From Photorhabdus luminescens subsp. luminescens (GTDB taxonomy: Bacteria; Pseudomonadota; Gammaproteobacteria; Enterobacterales; Enterobacteriaceae), in NCBI RefSeq assembly GCF_001083805.1, contig NZ_JXSK01000003.1:310001-374000 (forward strand): DNA of 64,000 bases, given 5' to 3'. This document shows, in pieces, positions 7,927 to 16,704 of this stretch (position 1 is its first letter; each line of letters opens with the position of its first letter). A model generated the notes under the pieces. That model was not told the origin of the DNA. It saw only the letters and a list, made by a program, of their open reading frames with translations, and did not search any database. The position numbers and the translations under genes are program-made.

Positions 7927-9390
7927 ATGCAGGGTTTACCTGTTTCTAATATCGTCAATGTCACGATAAACATGGCCCCGCGTGCCGCGCAATCCCGCAA
8001 CTTTGGGTCACTACTGATTGTGGGCGCCAGTCATGTGATTGATACCCATGAGCGGCTACGCTTGTATTCCGATATTGATGGCGTCGGGGCGGATTTCGGT
8101 CTGGATACACCAGAGTATCAGGCGGCAGCGCTTTATTATTCCCAGTCACCCCGTCCGGTTGATTTATATATTGGCCGGTGGGTAAAAGATCAGGCATTTG
8201 CCGCTTTAAGAGGCGCGATACTGACTAAGCAACAGCAAGCCCTTAACAAATTTACTGCCGTCACCGATGGCTCTTTTAAATTGACGATTAACGGTAAAGA
8301 AGCGGTATATAGCGGCATTGATTTGAGTAAAGAGACCAATCTTAATGGTGTGGCTCAACGGGTAGCGGAAAAGTTGCGAGAGTGCTCAGTGACGTGGGAC
8401 ACTTCACGTTTTATTGTGACGTTGCAAGCATCGGGTACGGTGGGTTATGTCTCAACAGCCACTACCGGCACTTATATTGGTGACCTGTTAAAACTAGACA
8501 GAGAATCTGGTGCTACTGCTATCGAACCTGCTAAAGCAGAAACGATTGCTGAGGCCGTGGCAACATTGGGATCGGTATCCGGTGGCTGGTATGGACTGGT
8601 TGTCGCTGATGATACGCTGACGGATGAAAATATTCTGTCTGTTGCTGACTATATCGAGTCTGCGTCTGTGTCTCGTATCTATGGACATACAGCACAGAAA
8701 ACAGACGCATTAGACGCTGATATTGATACGGATATCGGCTCAAAATTGAAAGCAGGCAACTATCAGCGCACGCTCTGGCAATATTCATCCGGTAAACCCT
8801 ATACCGTGGCTTCTCTGTTGGGCCGGATGTTTACGGTCAATTTCAACGGTAATAACACCACCATTACCCTGAAATTTAAACAGGAACCCGCTGTAACAGC
8901 GGAAAACCTCACTGCAACCCAAGCCAGCGCCTTGAAGAAGAAAAACGGCAATGTTTTTGTTAACTACAACAACGACACGGCCATTATTCAAGAGGGGGTT
9001 ATGGCGAACGGGGATTTTATTGATGAGCGTCACGGTCTGGACTGGTTACAGAACTACGTTCAGAACAACCTTTATAACCTGCTTTACACCAGTACTGGCA
9101 AGATCCCCCAAACTGACGCAGGCGTTACGCGTTTACTGACCAATGTTGAGCAATCCCTTGATCAGGCGGTAACAAACGGGCTGGTGGCTCCCGGTGTCTG
9201 GAACGGCGGACCGATTGGACAGATCCAACCGGGCGATACCTTAACCAAAGGGTATTACGTCTACGCGCCGGCCATTGCGACGCAGGCACAGGCTGACAGG
9301 GAAGCTCGAAAAGCGCCAGTTATTCAGTGCGCTATCAAATTAGCGGGTGCTGTTCACTACGCTGATGTCATTATTAATGTAAACAGATAA
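7927..9390 (+). CDS. Tail sheath protein (DUF3383 family)
   Basis: A 487-aa protein resembling DUF3383, the contractile sheath of a group of myoviruses. It starts with '[10 protein letters not shown]', has '[18 protein letters not shown]' in the N-terminal domain and ends with the beta-handshake-like '[17 protein letters not shown]'. It would polymerise around the tube and contract on infection. Its presence shows that the phage has a contractile tail. The start is 3 bases after the previous stop and the tube gene follows 9 bases after its own stop. Confidence 0.8.
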   Translation: MQGLPVSNIVNVTINMAPRAAQSRNFGSLLIVGASHVIDTHERLRLYSDIDGVGADFGLDTPEYQAAALYYSQSPRPVDLYIGRWVKDQAFAALRGAILTKQQQALNKFTAVTDGSFKLTINGKEAVYSGIDLSKETNLNGVAQRVAEKLRECSVTWDTSRFIVTLQASGTVGYVSTATTGTYIGDLLKLDRESGATAIEPAKAETIAEAVATLGSVSGGWYGLVVADDTLTDENILSVADYIESASVSRIYGHTAQKTDALDADIDTDIGSKLKAGNYQRTLWQYSSGKPYTVASLLGRMFTVNFNGNNTTITLKFKQEPAVTAENLTATQASALKKKNGNVFVNYNNDTAIIQEGVMANGDFIDERHGLDWLQNYVQNNLYNLLYTSTGKIPQTDAGVTRLLTNVEQSLDQAVTNGLVAPGVWNGGPIGQIQPGDTLTKGYYVYAPAIATQAQADREARKAPVIQCAIKLAGAVHYADVIINVNR

Positions 9391-9399
9391 GGGTTGAAA

Positions 9400-9840
9400 A
9401 TGGCGACCTATTCATTTATGGATGTTTCGGCATCTCTGACGGGGCCGACTGGGGTTATTGATGTGGGTTACGGTTCGGCGACATCAGAAGAAGGGATCAC
9501 TGTCACAATGACCGAAGCCAAGAACACCATGACAATTGGCGCGGATGGTGAAGGGATGCACTCTTTGCACGCGGGCAAATCCGGTTCTATCACAGTGAAC
9601 TTACTGAAAACATCCCCGACGAATAAAAAACTGTCACTGGCTTATAACGCGCAATCCCTGTCATCAAGCACGTGGGGTAATAACGTGATTGTGATTCGTA
9701 ATAATGTATCCGGTGAAATTACCACCGCGAGAGGCTGTGCCTTTCAGAAGCAACCGGATTACACCAATGCTAAAGATGGCGGTACCGTCGCGTGGGTGTT
9801 TGATTGTATCAAGATAGACCAAGTGTTAGGAGAGTTCTGA
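9400..9840 (+). CDS. Tail tube protein (DUF3277 family)
   Basis: A 146-aa protein of the DUF3277 family (KPP10 ORF10-like), which forms the inner tail tube inside the sheath. The N-terminal 'SFMDVSASLTGPTGVIDVG' and 'EEGITVTM' texts and the 'SITVNLLKTSP' strand are typical. ATG 9400 is preferred over TTG 9394 and has an AAGGG upstream. Its last base is shared with the ATG of the next gene. Confidence 0.8.
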   Translation: MATYSFMDVSASLTGPTGVIDVGYGSATSEEGITVTMTEAKNTMTIGADGEGMHSLHAGKSGSITVNLLKTSPTNKKLSLAYNAQSLSSSTWGNNVIVIRNNVSGEITTARGCAFQKQPDYTNAKDGGTVAWVFDCIKIDQVLGEF

Positions 9841-10265
9841 TGGAATTTGAAATCAATGGTATTCAATACCGTACAGCCAAATTGAGTGTGTTCGATCAGC
9901 TGAAGGTGTCACGTAAGTTGTTACCCGTTCTTGCCGGATTAGTCTCTGATATTCGCGCCGTACAGACGATGGCCCAAGACAAAAATATGGAAGGGGCATT
10001 AGAGAAGGCGCTGCCTAAAATTGCGCAGGCGGTTAGCGACTTAAGCGACGAAGATTGCAACGCGATCCTTTACCCCTGCCTGTCTGTTGTATCACGACAA
10101 CACGGCAAGGGATGGACGCCCGTATTCTCGCAGGGAGTCTTGCATTTCGATGACATAGACTTGCCAACATTGTTGCAATTAGTCGCGAGGGTGATCGGGG
10201 ATTCATTGGGAAATTTTTTGCACGCACTCCCCGCCGCAGAGACGCCCTTCCCGCCAGCGGCCTAG
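9840..10265 (+). CDS. Tail assembly chaperone, zero-frame product
   Basis: A 141-aa protein matching tail assembly chaperones that bind the tape measure during tail building. Family marks include 'EINGIQYRTAKLSVFDQLKVSRKLLP' and an Asp/Leu-rich 'AVSDLSDEDCNAILYPC' segment. It begins on the last base of the tube gene. Near its 3' end the coding strand reads GGGAAATTTTTTG (10208-10220), a chain of slippery heptamers; a -1 slip there would extend the protein into the frame that ends at 10453, giving roughly 204 aa. Such frameshifts are established for tail chaperones of long-tailed phages. Confidence 0.8.
   Translation: MEFEINGIQYRTAKLSVFDQLKVSRKLLPVLAGLVSDIRAVQTMAQDKNMEGALEKALPKIAQAVSDLSDEDCNAILYPCLSVVSRQHGKGWTPVFSQGVLHFDDIDLPTLLQLVARVIGDSLGNFLHALPAAETPFPPAA
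10208..10220 (+). promoter_or_regulatory. Candidate programmed -1 ribosomal frameshift site
   Basis: In the chaperone's reading frame the codons are TTG GGA AAT TTT TTG. This gives three overlapping X-XXY-YYZ heptamers: GGGAAAT, AAATTTT and TTTTTTG. The -1 frame is open from before the site to the TAA at 10451-10453. The zero frame ends at 10265. No downstream pseudoknot was proven by eye. Confidence 0.7.
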
Positions 10266-10300
10266 TACTTGACACCTTGCCGGACGGTGAAGAGTTCATT

Positions 10301-10453
10301 ATGCGGCCTATAAAAAAAGGTATGACGACAATGGGCGAGATCAAGAGCGGAAGGATTGATTTAGCCGATATCGCATTAATGAATGATTACCTCGATTTAG
10401 AAGACGATAACGAGGCCCGCATAGCACGCTGGAGAGAAACACATGAGCGGTAA
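10301..10453 (+). CDS. Small tail protein or frameshift-encoded chaperone extension
   Basis: An ATG at 10301 opens a 50-aa reading frame ending at 10453, overlapping the tape measure start by 11 bases. The protein ('MRPIKKGMTTMGEIKSGRID' then 'LMNDYLDLED') resembles the small proteins placed between tail chaperone and tape measure in related phages. The same frame is open upstream through the slippery site, so it may be made mainly as the C-terminal part of a -1 frameshift fusion with the chaperone. A separate start is possible, but no strong ribosome binding site is seen. Confidence 0.55.
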   Translation: MRPIKKGMTTMGEIKSGRIDLADIALMNDYLDLEDDNEARIARWRETHER

Positions 10454-12446
10454 TGTTGACACAATTAAAGACTACCTTATTAGCCTTGGCTTTGATGTAG
10501 ACGAAAAAGGTCGGGGTAAATTTGATGCCGTGTTAAAAGGCGTTACTGCCAACGTGTTAAAAGTCGGCGCGGCTGTTGAAGGGGCAGCCTTAACTATCGT
10601 CGGTTTTACCACTAAAATTGCAGCGGGCTTAGATAAGCTTTACTGGCAGTCACAGAGAACCGGCGCCACAGTTGCCGGCATTAAAGCCTTGGGTTACGCC
10701 GTGCAACAGATGGGAGGCAGCGCCGAAGCCGCACAGGGTGCGCTTGAAAACATGGCGCGGTTTATGCGCAATAATCCCGGTGCAGAAGGCTGGCTTAATC
10801 GTCTTGGCGTTCAGACGCGTGACTCATCCGGCCAGATGAGGGATGCTGCCAGCATACTGGCAGGCGTCGGCCAGAAACTTAGCGCTATGCCGTATTATCG
10901 CGCTAATCAATATGCCCAGATGCTCGGCATTGATGAAAACACACTCATGGCTATGCGCCGTGGGTTAGCGGGGTTTACTGCTGATTACCAGATGATGTTG
11001 CAGAAGACCGGGTTCAATGCCGATAAAGCTGCTCAGCAAGCGAATAAATTCACCACCTCGCTACACGGCTTTAACGCACTGCTCGGTATTCTTCGGGATA
11101 AAATTGGCTCAAATTTGGCTAATGGTTTAGCAGGTTCTTTCGATTCCTTACGTCAGCGCATTCTTGATAACTTCCCTAAAATCGAAGCCACACTCACTAA
11201 AATCATCAAAGGTATTTTATGGTTTGCTGACGTGTTTAGCAGGATGGTTTATCGAGTCGTTCAGGGCGTCGGGGAGATCATCAACTGGTGGAAAGGGCTG
11301 GATGAAAGCAGCAAGATGCTGATTGCGATGTTCGGCGCGATTGTTGTGGCATGGCGTTTATTGAACAGCGCCTTTTTAATGTCACCTATCGGTATGATCA
11401 CCGTGTTAATCGGTGCGCTTCTCCTGCTCTATGACGATTACAAGACATGGAAAGAAGGCGGCAAAAGTCTAATTGACTGGAGCCAGTGGGAAAAAGATAT
11501 CGACCGCGCTGTCAATGCATTTAAGACTATTGGGAAGTGGATCAAGAAAGGTGTTGACGGTATCGGCGGCTGGAAAAATGCGTTCTTAATTCTGGGTGGA
11601 GTCGTAGCGACAACGTGGGCCGTAAAGATGCTGGCGGGATTCGCGAAAGTGTCTGCGGCGTTAACCCCACTGATGGCCCGACTTGCTCCACTGTTAGGAC
11701 TAGTAGCGTATGGTGGATATCTGTACAGTGACTGGGACAACATCAAACAAAATGTAGAATCCTCGTGGGACTACAATACTCGTCAGATAAAACGCGGGAT
11801 CGGGGATTTCGGCAAATGGTTAGGTATAGATAACGACTGGGCCAATAAGCATCAGGGCGGCTTACCCAATCCCGTCACGGCTGATATCCCCGGTATGCCC
11901 GGTGCGCCTACCCCGCCCCCATCACCTGAATTTAAAGAGATGGGCCTACGCAACAATAATCCCGGCAATTTGAATTTTGTCGGTCAGCGAGGTGCGACAT
12001 TAGAAAGCCCAGGCGGACGTTTTGCAAGATTTGAAACCGCGTTTGATGGCTTGCGAGCACTTTCACGCCAGTTAACGCTGTACGCAAGCCGTGGCCTTAC
12101 AACGATACGCGATATCATCACGACATACGCGCCGCCGAGTGAAAACGATACTGAGGCGTACATTGCTGGCATGTCAAAGTGGTTGGGTGTCGATCAGAAC
12201 GCCCAGTTAAATTTACGGGACCCACAAATGTTAACTGCGATGATGAACGGCATCATTCATCACGAGAATGGTCGCAACCCGTACAACAGTGAGCTTATCA
12301 GCAAAGCCGCGATTGCAGGTAGTAGCAGCGTTCAGCAAACCACGAACATTACTGTGCATGGGGCGACTGACGCGAAAGCCACGGCGGATGAAATCGCGAG
12401 TCGGCAAAGTGGCGTAAATGCCCGTCTGATACAACAGGTGAACTAA
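10443..12446 (+). CDS. Tail tape measure protein with C-terminal muralytic-like domain
   Basis: A 667-aa protein following the tail chaperone, the standard site for the tape measure that sets tail length. Residues ~40-100 are Ala/Gly-rich and helical; several hydrophobic segments occur at ~290-325 and ~385-430. Residues ~500-620 form a separate domain beginning 'GLRNNNPGNLNF' with 'RFARFETAFDGLRAL' and 'TTYAPPSENDTEAYI', a pattern seen in phage virion-associated peptidoglycan-degrading or lysozyme-like domains. This domain probably helps the tail pierce the cell wall. The gene ends with TAATG overlap into the next. Confidence 0.8.
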   Translation: MSGNVDTIKDYLISLGFDVDEKGRGKFDAVLKGVTANVLKVGAAVEGAALTIVGFTTKIAAGLDKLYWQSQRTGATVAGIKALGYAVQQMGGSAEAAQGALENMARFMRNNPGAEGWLNRLGVQTRDSSGQMRDAASILAGVGQKLSAMPYYRANQYAQMLGIDENTLMAMRRGLAGFTADYQMMLQKTGFNADKAAQQANKFTTSLHGFNALLGILRDKIGSNLANGLAGSFDSLRQRILDNFPKIEATLTKIIKGILWFADVFSRMVYRVVQGVGEIINWWKGLDESSKMLIAMFGAIVVAWRLLNSAFLMSPIGMITVLIGALLLLYDDYKTWKEGGKSLIDWSQWEKDIDRAVNAFKTIGKWIKKGVDGIGGWKNAFLILGGVVATTWAVKMLAGFAKVSAALTPLMARLAPLLGLVAYGGYLYSDWDNIKQNVESSWDYNTRQIKRGIGDFGKWLGIDNDWANKHQGGLPNPVTADIPGMPGAPTPPPSPEFKEMGLRNNNPGNLNFVGQRGATLESPGGRFARFETAFDGLRALSRQLTLYASRGLTTIRDIITTYAPPSENDTEAYIAGMSKWLGVDQNAQLNLRDPQMLTAMMNGIIHHENGRNPYNSELISKAAIAGSSSVQQTTNITVHGATDAKATADEIASRQSGVNARLIQQVN

Positions 12447-13069
12447 TGGATATCTTATCCGCCCTCTTTCAGCAACAAACCCGGTCCTTTGGTACCGAAA
12501 GTATGTTACTGGTGCCGAGCGTCGTTATCGCTGAAAAGCACACGGATGCACTGGAAATCACCGAGCATCCGGTTGAAATCGGTGCTGCGGTCAGTGACCA
12601 TGCCTACAAAAAGCCATCAGAAATCACGATGGAGTTAGGTTTTGCTGGTGGGGGCTCGCTTCTCGATTTTGTTGATACGTCAAAAATTGGCTTAAGTATG
12701 GGACTTAGCCCGAAAGAGACCTATCAGAAAATACTGGATCTCCAAGAATTACGCGAACCCTTCAATGTCATTACCGGCAAACGTACATACGAAAACATGT
12801 TGATCAAAGCAATTGAAGTCACCACGGACCGACACAGTGAAAACGTGTTGTTATGCACATTGACATTGCGCGAAGTGATTATTACCTCGACACAGAAAGT
12901 ACAGGTTGCTCAAAAAGAGGTCATGAAAACCGGGGTGTCTACGTCAGCCGTGGAGAATTCGGGTACAAAAACATTAAAGCCAGTCAACGAGTCTGTTTTA
13001 TCAGAAATAAAAGAGGGTGCCGTTAATGCATTTAAGAGTTACATAAAAGGGGGCGCTAATGGTAGCTGA
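12446..13069 (+). CDS. Baseplate protein, Dit-like N-terminal family
   Basis: A 207-aa protein starting on the last base of the tape measure stop. Texts such as 'ALEITEHPVEIGAAVSDHAYKKPSEITMELGF' style strands and 'REPFNVITGKRTYENMLIKAI' are characteristic of the small Dit-like baseplate proteins of contractile phages, which form the inner hub ring at the distal tube end. The C-terminal third is Lys/Ser-rich and less conserved-looking. It overlaps the next gene by 11 bases, so both are likely translated together. Confidence 0.7.
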   Translation: MDILSALFQQQTRSFGTESMLLVPSVVIAEKHTDALEITEHPVEIGAAVSDHAYKKPSEITMELGFAGGGSLLDFVDTSKIGLSMGLSPKETYQKILDLQELREPFNVITGKRTYENMLIKAIEVTTDRHSENVLLCTLTLREVIITSTQKVQVAQKEVMKTGVSTSAVENSGTKTLKPVNESVLSEIKEGAVNAFKSYIKGGANGS

Positions 13070-13361
13070 AATCCCACTGACTGCGAGCAATCAATTTTTT
13101 GCAATAAAGCTGGGTGATATTAACGTTAAGATGCGCCTGATTTACAGAGACAGTGCCGGTTGGGTAATGGATATTCAGGATAAATCGGGAGTTGACTTAC
13201 TGACTGGGGCGCCGTTAATACCCGGTGTTAATCTGCTAGAGCAATATCCGTATCTGGGGATCAACGGCATGTTAGTTATCGCCAACGATGCAGACAGTGA
13301 AGAGTACCCGACAAGCACAAATCTTGGGTTATCCAGCCATTTATATTTTGTACAACAATAA
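13059..13361 (+). CDS. Phage baseplate plug protein
   Basis: A 100-aa protein beginning 'EIPLTASNQFFAIKLGD' and ending 'LGLSSHLYFVQ', the pattern of the small baseplate plug family found between the Dit-like protein and the hub in this tail type. The middle carries 'WVMDIQDKSG' and 'LLTGAPLIPGVNLLEQY'. It would close the central channel of the baseplate. Start ATG 13059 has GGGGGCG close upstream and overlaps the preceding gene. Confidence 0.7.
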   Translation: MVAEIPLTASNQFFAIKLGDINVKMRLIYRDSAGWVMDIQDKSGVDLLTGAPLIPGVNLLEQYPYLGINGMLVIANDADSEEYPTSTNLGLSSHLYFVQQ

Positions 13362-13370
13362 GGTAAAGAT

Positions 13371-14465
13371 ATGAGTCAGAACTGGTTACGTCATTTTGAA
13401 TTAATGTTGTTAGATGATCAGGGTAAAGGAATCGTCCTGTCAGATTTTAAAGTGACCTTTAATATTGAGTGGTTCAATATTAGCAATCCACGTGTTGCGA
13501 CATTAAAGATTTACAATCTGTCTAAAGATACCAGCAATAAGATAATGGGTAGTGAGTTTTCGAAGATAAAGTTAATCGTTGGGTATGATGGAATAACGCC
13601 GACTGTTCCCGAAAGTGAAGTTGGTAAAGCTCGCCCCGTTGAACCGGGAACTACCGGACAGCGAGACGGCAAAAATTATGGTGAAATCTTCAGCGGAGAT
13701 ATCCGGTTTACGGTAACAGGTCGTGATAATCCCACCGATACCTATACGCTCATTCAGGCGTGTGACGGTAACGAAGCCTTTATTCATGCTTTTGTTAATC
13801 AAACGGTAGCGGCGGGATATAACCTGAATGATATCTATAACCTTGCTTTACGTAGTCTGGAACCTTACGGTATTACCGCAGGGGCAAAACCCAAAATGCC
13901 GGATACTGTTTTTCCTCGTGGAAAAGCGTTTTTTGAAAAAACACGATATGTATTAGACAATATCGCGCAGCAATGCAATGCAAAATGGCAATTTGTAGAC
14001 GGTAAAGTGGAGATGATTTCTGAGGAAATGGCCGTGCACGATGTTGTGGTGTTAAACAGCCGGACCGGGCTGATTGGTATGCCGCAACAAACTATCGGCG
14101 CGGGTGTTAACGTCAGGTGTTTGATTAACCCGAATATCCGGGTAAATGGGTTAATTCAGTTAGATGAGGGTTCGGTATATCGAACCGCGTTGCCTAATGA
14201 CGTTGTAAATAAATCGGGTGATGAGCAACAAGATCATAAACAGCAACGGGAAGGTAAACTCGTAGAAAAAAACGATAACGGGAACCTTTACGTCAGCGGA
14301 GTGCCTAACCCTCCAGCGAGCATTGCTACCGATGGTGTATATATCGTCAGAGGCATTATGTATACTGGGGATACAAGAGGCAATGCGTGGTATCAAGAGA
14401 TGATGTGTGAGGCACGCGGGGCGGCTGATCTTAAGACTAAATCGGCGCAAGAAAAGGGCTTGTGA
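13371..14465 (+). CDS. Baseplate hub protein
   Basis: A 364-aa protein resembling hub proteins of the gp27/gpD group in contractile phages. The start 'WLRHFELMLLDDQGKGIVLSDFKVTFNI' and 'ISNPRVATLKIYNLS' are typical of this family; the C-terminal part includes 'LKMIVNPxx'-like ring-forming beta strands and a 'GVYIVRGIMYTGDTRGNAWYQE' segment. It would form the trimeric hub between tube and spike. After its stop the baseplate cassette is interrupted by unrelated genes before the spike gene resumes at 15,946. Confidence 0.7.
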   Translation: MSQNWLRHFELMLLDDQGKGIVLSDFKVTFNIEWFNISNPRVATLKIYNLSKDTSNKIMGSEFSKIKLIVGYDGITPTVPESEVGKARPVEPGTTGQRDGKNYGEIFSGDIRFTVTGRDNPTDTYTLIQACDGNEAFIHAFVNQTVAAGYNLNDIYNLALRSLEPYGITAGAKPKMPDTVFPRGKAFFEKTRYVLDNIAQQCNAKWQFVDGKVEMISEEMAVHDVVVLNSRTGLIGMPQQTIGAGVNVRCLINPNIRVNGLIQLDEGSVYRTALPNDVVNKSGDEQQDHKQQREGKLVEKNDNGNLYVSGVPNPPASIATDGVYIVRGIMYTGDTRGNAWYQEMMCEARGAADLKTKSAQEKGL

Positions 14466-14484
14466 TCCATAGGAGAGTGCAATC

Positions 14485-14835
14485 GTGCGAAATATGTTTC
14501 TAACAATACTGTTATCATCTTTATTTACCATCGGTTCCGCGCATGCAGCCATTCAGTGCGGGACGTACAAAATGACGATGAATGATAATGAAGGGATGAC
14601 TAGAATTAATGGGGAAATGGTGACTTCCCAGAAGGTGACTTATTTAAAAGAAAATGGTGATGATGCAAACGCTAAGTGGGACATGGGCCTCATGCCTGCC
14701 CGCGACGGCAACATGTACGGCTTCCAGTTTATCAAGCGCAACGGTAAAGCATGGCTGAATGTCCAATTGCTCCAAAACGCTATGGACGCACCGAAAATTA
14801 TTGGTTCGTTTCCTTGTAAGAAGGTGGCGGATTAA
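14485..14835 (+). CDS. Small secreted protein of unknown function
   Basis: A 116-aa protein with a GTG start at 14485 backed by AGGAGAG at 14471-14477; ATG 14494 is the alternative. The first ~21 residues form a clear signal peptide ending 'GSAHA', so it is likely periplasmic or secreted. The mature part has two cysteines (in 'IQCGTY' and 'SFPCKK') that could form a disulfide linking both ends. No family recognised. It sits inside the baseplate cassette, where an exported protein is not needed for tail assembly, so it may be cargo acting on the lysogen. Confidence 0.6.
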   Translation: MRNMFLTILLSSLFTIGSAHAAIQCGTYKMTMNDNEGMTRINGEMVTSQKVTYLKENGDDANAKWDMGLMPARDGNMYGFQFIKRNGKAWLNVQLLQNAMDAPKIIGSFPCKKVAD

Positions 14836-15046
14836 ACTTGTCATATGCAGACCAGGGATGGCTTACTGTAAAATTATTTGATGTCTAACATTTTTTACAA
14901 TTTGATGTCAAGATGGTGCTACGAGTTCAAATTTAGCATTGAACTTCTTTGAACTTGCATTCATCTTCCCAAATAAGACCTTAAAACGATATCTATAAAT
15001 TTCTTCATATTGGATTGATAACCGCGGTTGTAAGCTATACACTTTG

Positions 15047-15081
15047 TATTGACTCGTATTGACTTTGTGCACGAACTGTCT
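15047..15081 (+). promoter_or_regulatory. Possible promoter with repeated TATTGACT units
   Basis: The text TATTGACTCGTATTGACTTT contains two TATTGACT units 10 bases apart. A TTGACT at about 15059-15064 with a weak TAGTCT about 16 bases downstream could form a sigma-70 promoter for the two genes starting at 15117. The -10 match is poor. Confidence 0.3.
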
Positions 15082-15116
15082 AGTCTGGCATTTAAATAAT
15101 TTTCGGGAGGTGTAAC

Positions 15117-15341
15117 ATGAATGCTGCAATACGTCGTTACATGAGGGCGATGGGAAGCGTTATAGACATTATGCCTTCAACCGATTATCGTAAGCTTGTG
15201 CCTGTCAGCTATGATAGGCAGCGGTTAAGATCTGACATGCTGAACATATCTAGGGATATGAATAATTCAATTATAACTGTTGGTGAATCGGTAAATGTCC
15301 AAAAACTCAGAAAAGCCTCTGAACAGTCTCGACGCAAATAG
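15117..15341 (+). CDS. Hypothetical 74-aa protein upstream of DUF2335 gene
   Basis: A small basic protein ('AAIRRYMRAMGSVIDIMPS') with a strong ribosome binding site (GGGAGGTG, about 10 bases before ATG 15117). Its 3' end overlaps the next gene by 47 bases, which suggests a translationally coupled pair. No membrane segment or known motif is visible. It may act with the membrane protein encoded downstream. The real-gene call rests on the RBS and the coupling. Confidence 0.55.
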   Translation: MNAAIRRYMRAMGSVIDIMPSTDYRKLVPVSYDRQRLRSDMLNISRDMNNSIITVGESVNVQKLRKASEQSRRK

Positions 15342-15864
15342 TGATGAACCGTCGCTCGATGCAACAAATAAGCATCAGGAAGACGAGGAAAATAAAGAGA
15401 TATCCCAAGATAAAGCTACCGCTCTCATTGAAAAAGCACTAGCATCTGATCCGGTTGTTTTGGAAAGGATGCTAGACCATCCTAAATTGTCTGCTGTAAT
15501 ACAACATAAAATATCTACATTCCAAGGACCTCTACCACCACCAGAGCTCTTAAAGGAATACGAAAATACCTTACCTGGTGCCGCTGAGAGAATCTTTGCT
15601 CTAACAGAAAAGGAGCAAAATCACAGACATGAGATTGATAATAAGGTTGTGAGTGGAGGCATCTCAAAGGATAAGAGGGGCCAATGGATGGGGTATTCAC
15701 TGGCGATACTCTTTTTGGTTGCTGTTGTTTATTTTGCAGAAAAAGGCAATACCATACTGGCGGGTATATTGGGTGTGGTAGATATAGTAAGCTTGGTTGC
15801 GGTGTTTGTTCTAGGGCGTTATTTCAAGCGGTCGTCTGATGATGAGGACAATGATGATGACTAA
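15295..15864 (+). CDS. DUF2335 membrane protein
   Basis: A 189-aa protein with an acidic N-terminal region, a central 'FQGPLPPPELLKEYENTLPGAAERI' motif typical of DUF2335, a helix, and two closely spaced membrane segments (about 132-148 and 153-172), ending in an acidic tail. DUF2335 proteins are small two-helix membrane proteins often found in prophages and islands; their function is not established. Placement within a structural operon, with its own terminator, suggests a moron gene expressed in the lysogen, perhaps for exclusion of other phages. That role is inference. Confidence 0.65.
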   Translation: MSKNSEKPLNSLDANSDEPSLDATNKHQEDEENKEISQDKATALIEKALASDPVVLERMLDHPKLSAVIQHKISTFQGPLPPPELLKEYENTLPGAAERIFALTEKEQNHRHEIDNKVVSGGISKDKRGQWMGYSLAILFLVAVVYFAEKGNTILAGILGVVDIVSLVAVFVLGRYFKRSSDDEDNDDD

Positions 15865-15906
15865 TACCTTATAGCCTTTCTATAATTTTCTTTAGTATTT
15901 CACATA

Positions 15907-15931
15907 AACCTGCCTTGCGCGGGTTTTTTTT
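15907..15931 (+). terminator. Rho-independent terminator ending the inserted block
   Basis: A 7-bp stem (AACCTGC 15907-15913 with GCGGGTT 15919-15925) and a 5-nt loop run directly into eight T residues. It ends the block 14,485-15,864 and lies only 15 bases before the spike gene start, an odd place within a late operon unless late transcription is anti-terminated. Confidence 0.75.
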
Positions 15932-15945
15932 ATGGAGTTTCCCCC

Positions 15946-16704
15946 ATGCCAGTATCAACCGAATCCAGAACCGGCGATTTATCCGAAACCCTGAAAGCCA
16001 TCAATCATTCGCTTTCTTCTCAGCTTAGAGTAGCGATACCGGGCATTATTCAATCCTTTAATGCCGAAGCAGTAACGTGCGTTGTTCAGCCTGCGATTAA
16101 AAGTGGCACAACTGATAAAGACGATAAAAAAACATCAGTATCCTTACCCTTGCTTGTAGATGTGCCTGTTATATTCCCAAGAGGTGGTGGCGTGACATTA
16201 ACCTTCCCGGTAAAAGCGGGTGATGAATGCCTGGTGGTATTCGCCGATCGCTGCATTGATTTCTGGTGGCAATCGGGAGGCGTACAAGAACCGGCAGATG
16301 AACGCCAGCACAGTTTATCCGATACTTTTGCAATTGTTGGTCCACAATCTCAGGCAAAGAAAATTTCAGGGGTTAGCACAAACACCGCGCAGCTAAGAAG
16401 TGATGATGGCGCGGCGTATATCGAACTCGATCCCAACAGCCATAACATCACGGTGATTACACCGGCAAAACTTACCGCCACAGCTAACGGCGGTACTGAA
16501 ATCACTTCACCTGAAATCACTCTGAACGGCAACGTCACCATTAACGGCAACTTATCGCAGGGGATGGGGGCTGGTGGCGGAACTGCAACGATGCAAGGTC
16601 CGGTCACCGTGAATAACGATGTGACAGCAGCAGGGATTAGCCTGAAAAACCATGTCCATAGTGGCGTGCAATCGGGTGGCAGTAAGACGGGGAAACCTCA
16701 ATGA
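15946..16704 (+). CDS. Gp138-type membrane-puncturing spike / baseplate V protein
   Basis: A 252-aa protein with the N-terminal OB-fold pattern of Gp138-like spikes ('RVAIPGIIQSFNAEAVTCVVQPAI', 'DVPVIFPRGGGVTLTFPVKAGDECLVVFADRCIDFWW'), followed by a repetitive beta-helix-like region with 'EITSPEITLNGNVTINGNL' and a C-terminal 'HVHSG' motif near the end. The tip His cluster ('NHVHS') may bind a metal ion, as in known spike tips. It would puncture the outer membrane when the sheath contracts. The next gene overlaps by 4 bases. Confidence 0.8.
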   Translation: MPVSTESRTGDLSETLKAINHSLSSQLRVAIPGIIQSFNAEAVTCVVQPAIKSGTTDKDDKKTSVSLPLLVDVPVIFPRGGGVTLTFPVKAGDECLVVFADRCIDFWWQSGGVQEPADERQHSLSDTFAIVGPQSQAKKISGVSTNTAQLRSDDGAAYIELDPNSHNITVITPAKLTATANGGTEITSPEITLNGNVTINGNLSQGMGAGGGTATMQGPVTVNNDVTAAGISLKNHVHSGVQSGGSKTGKPQ

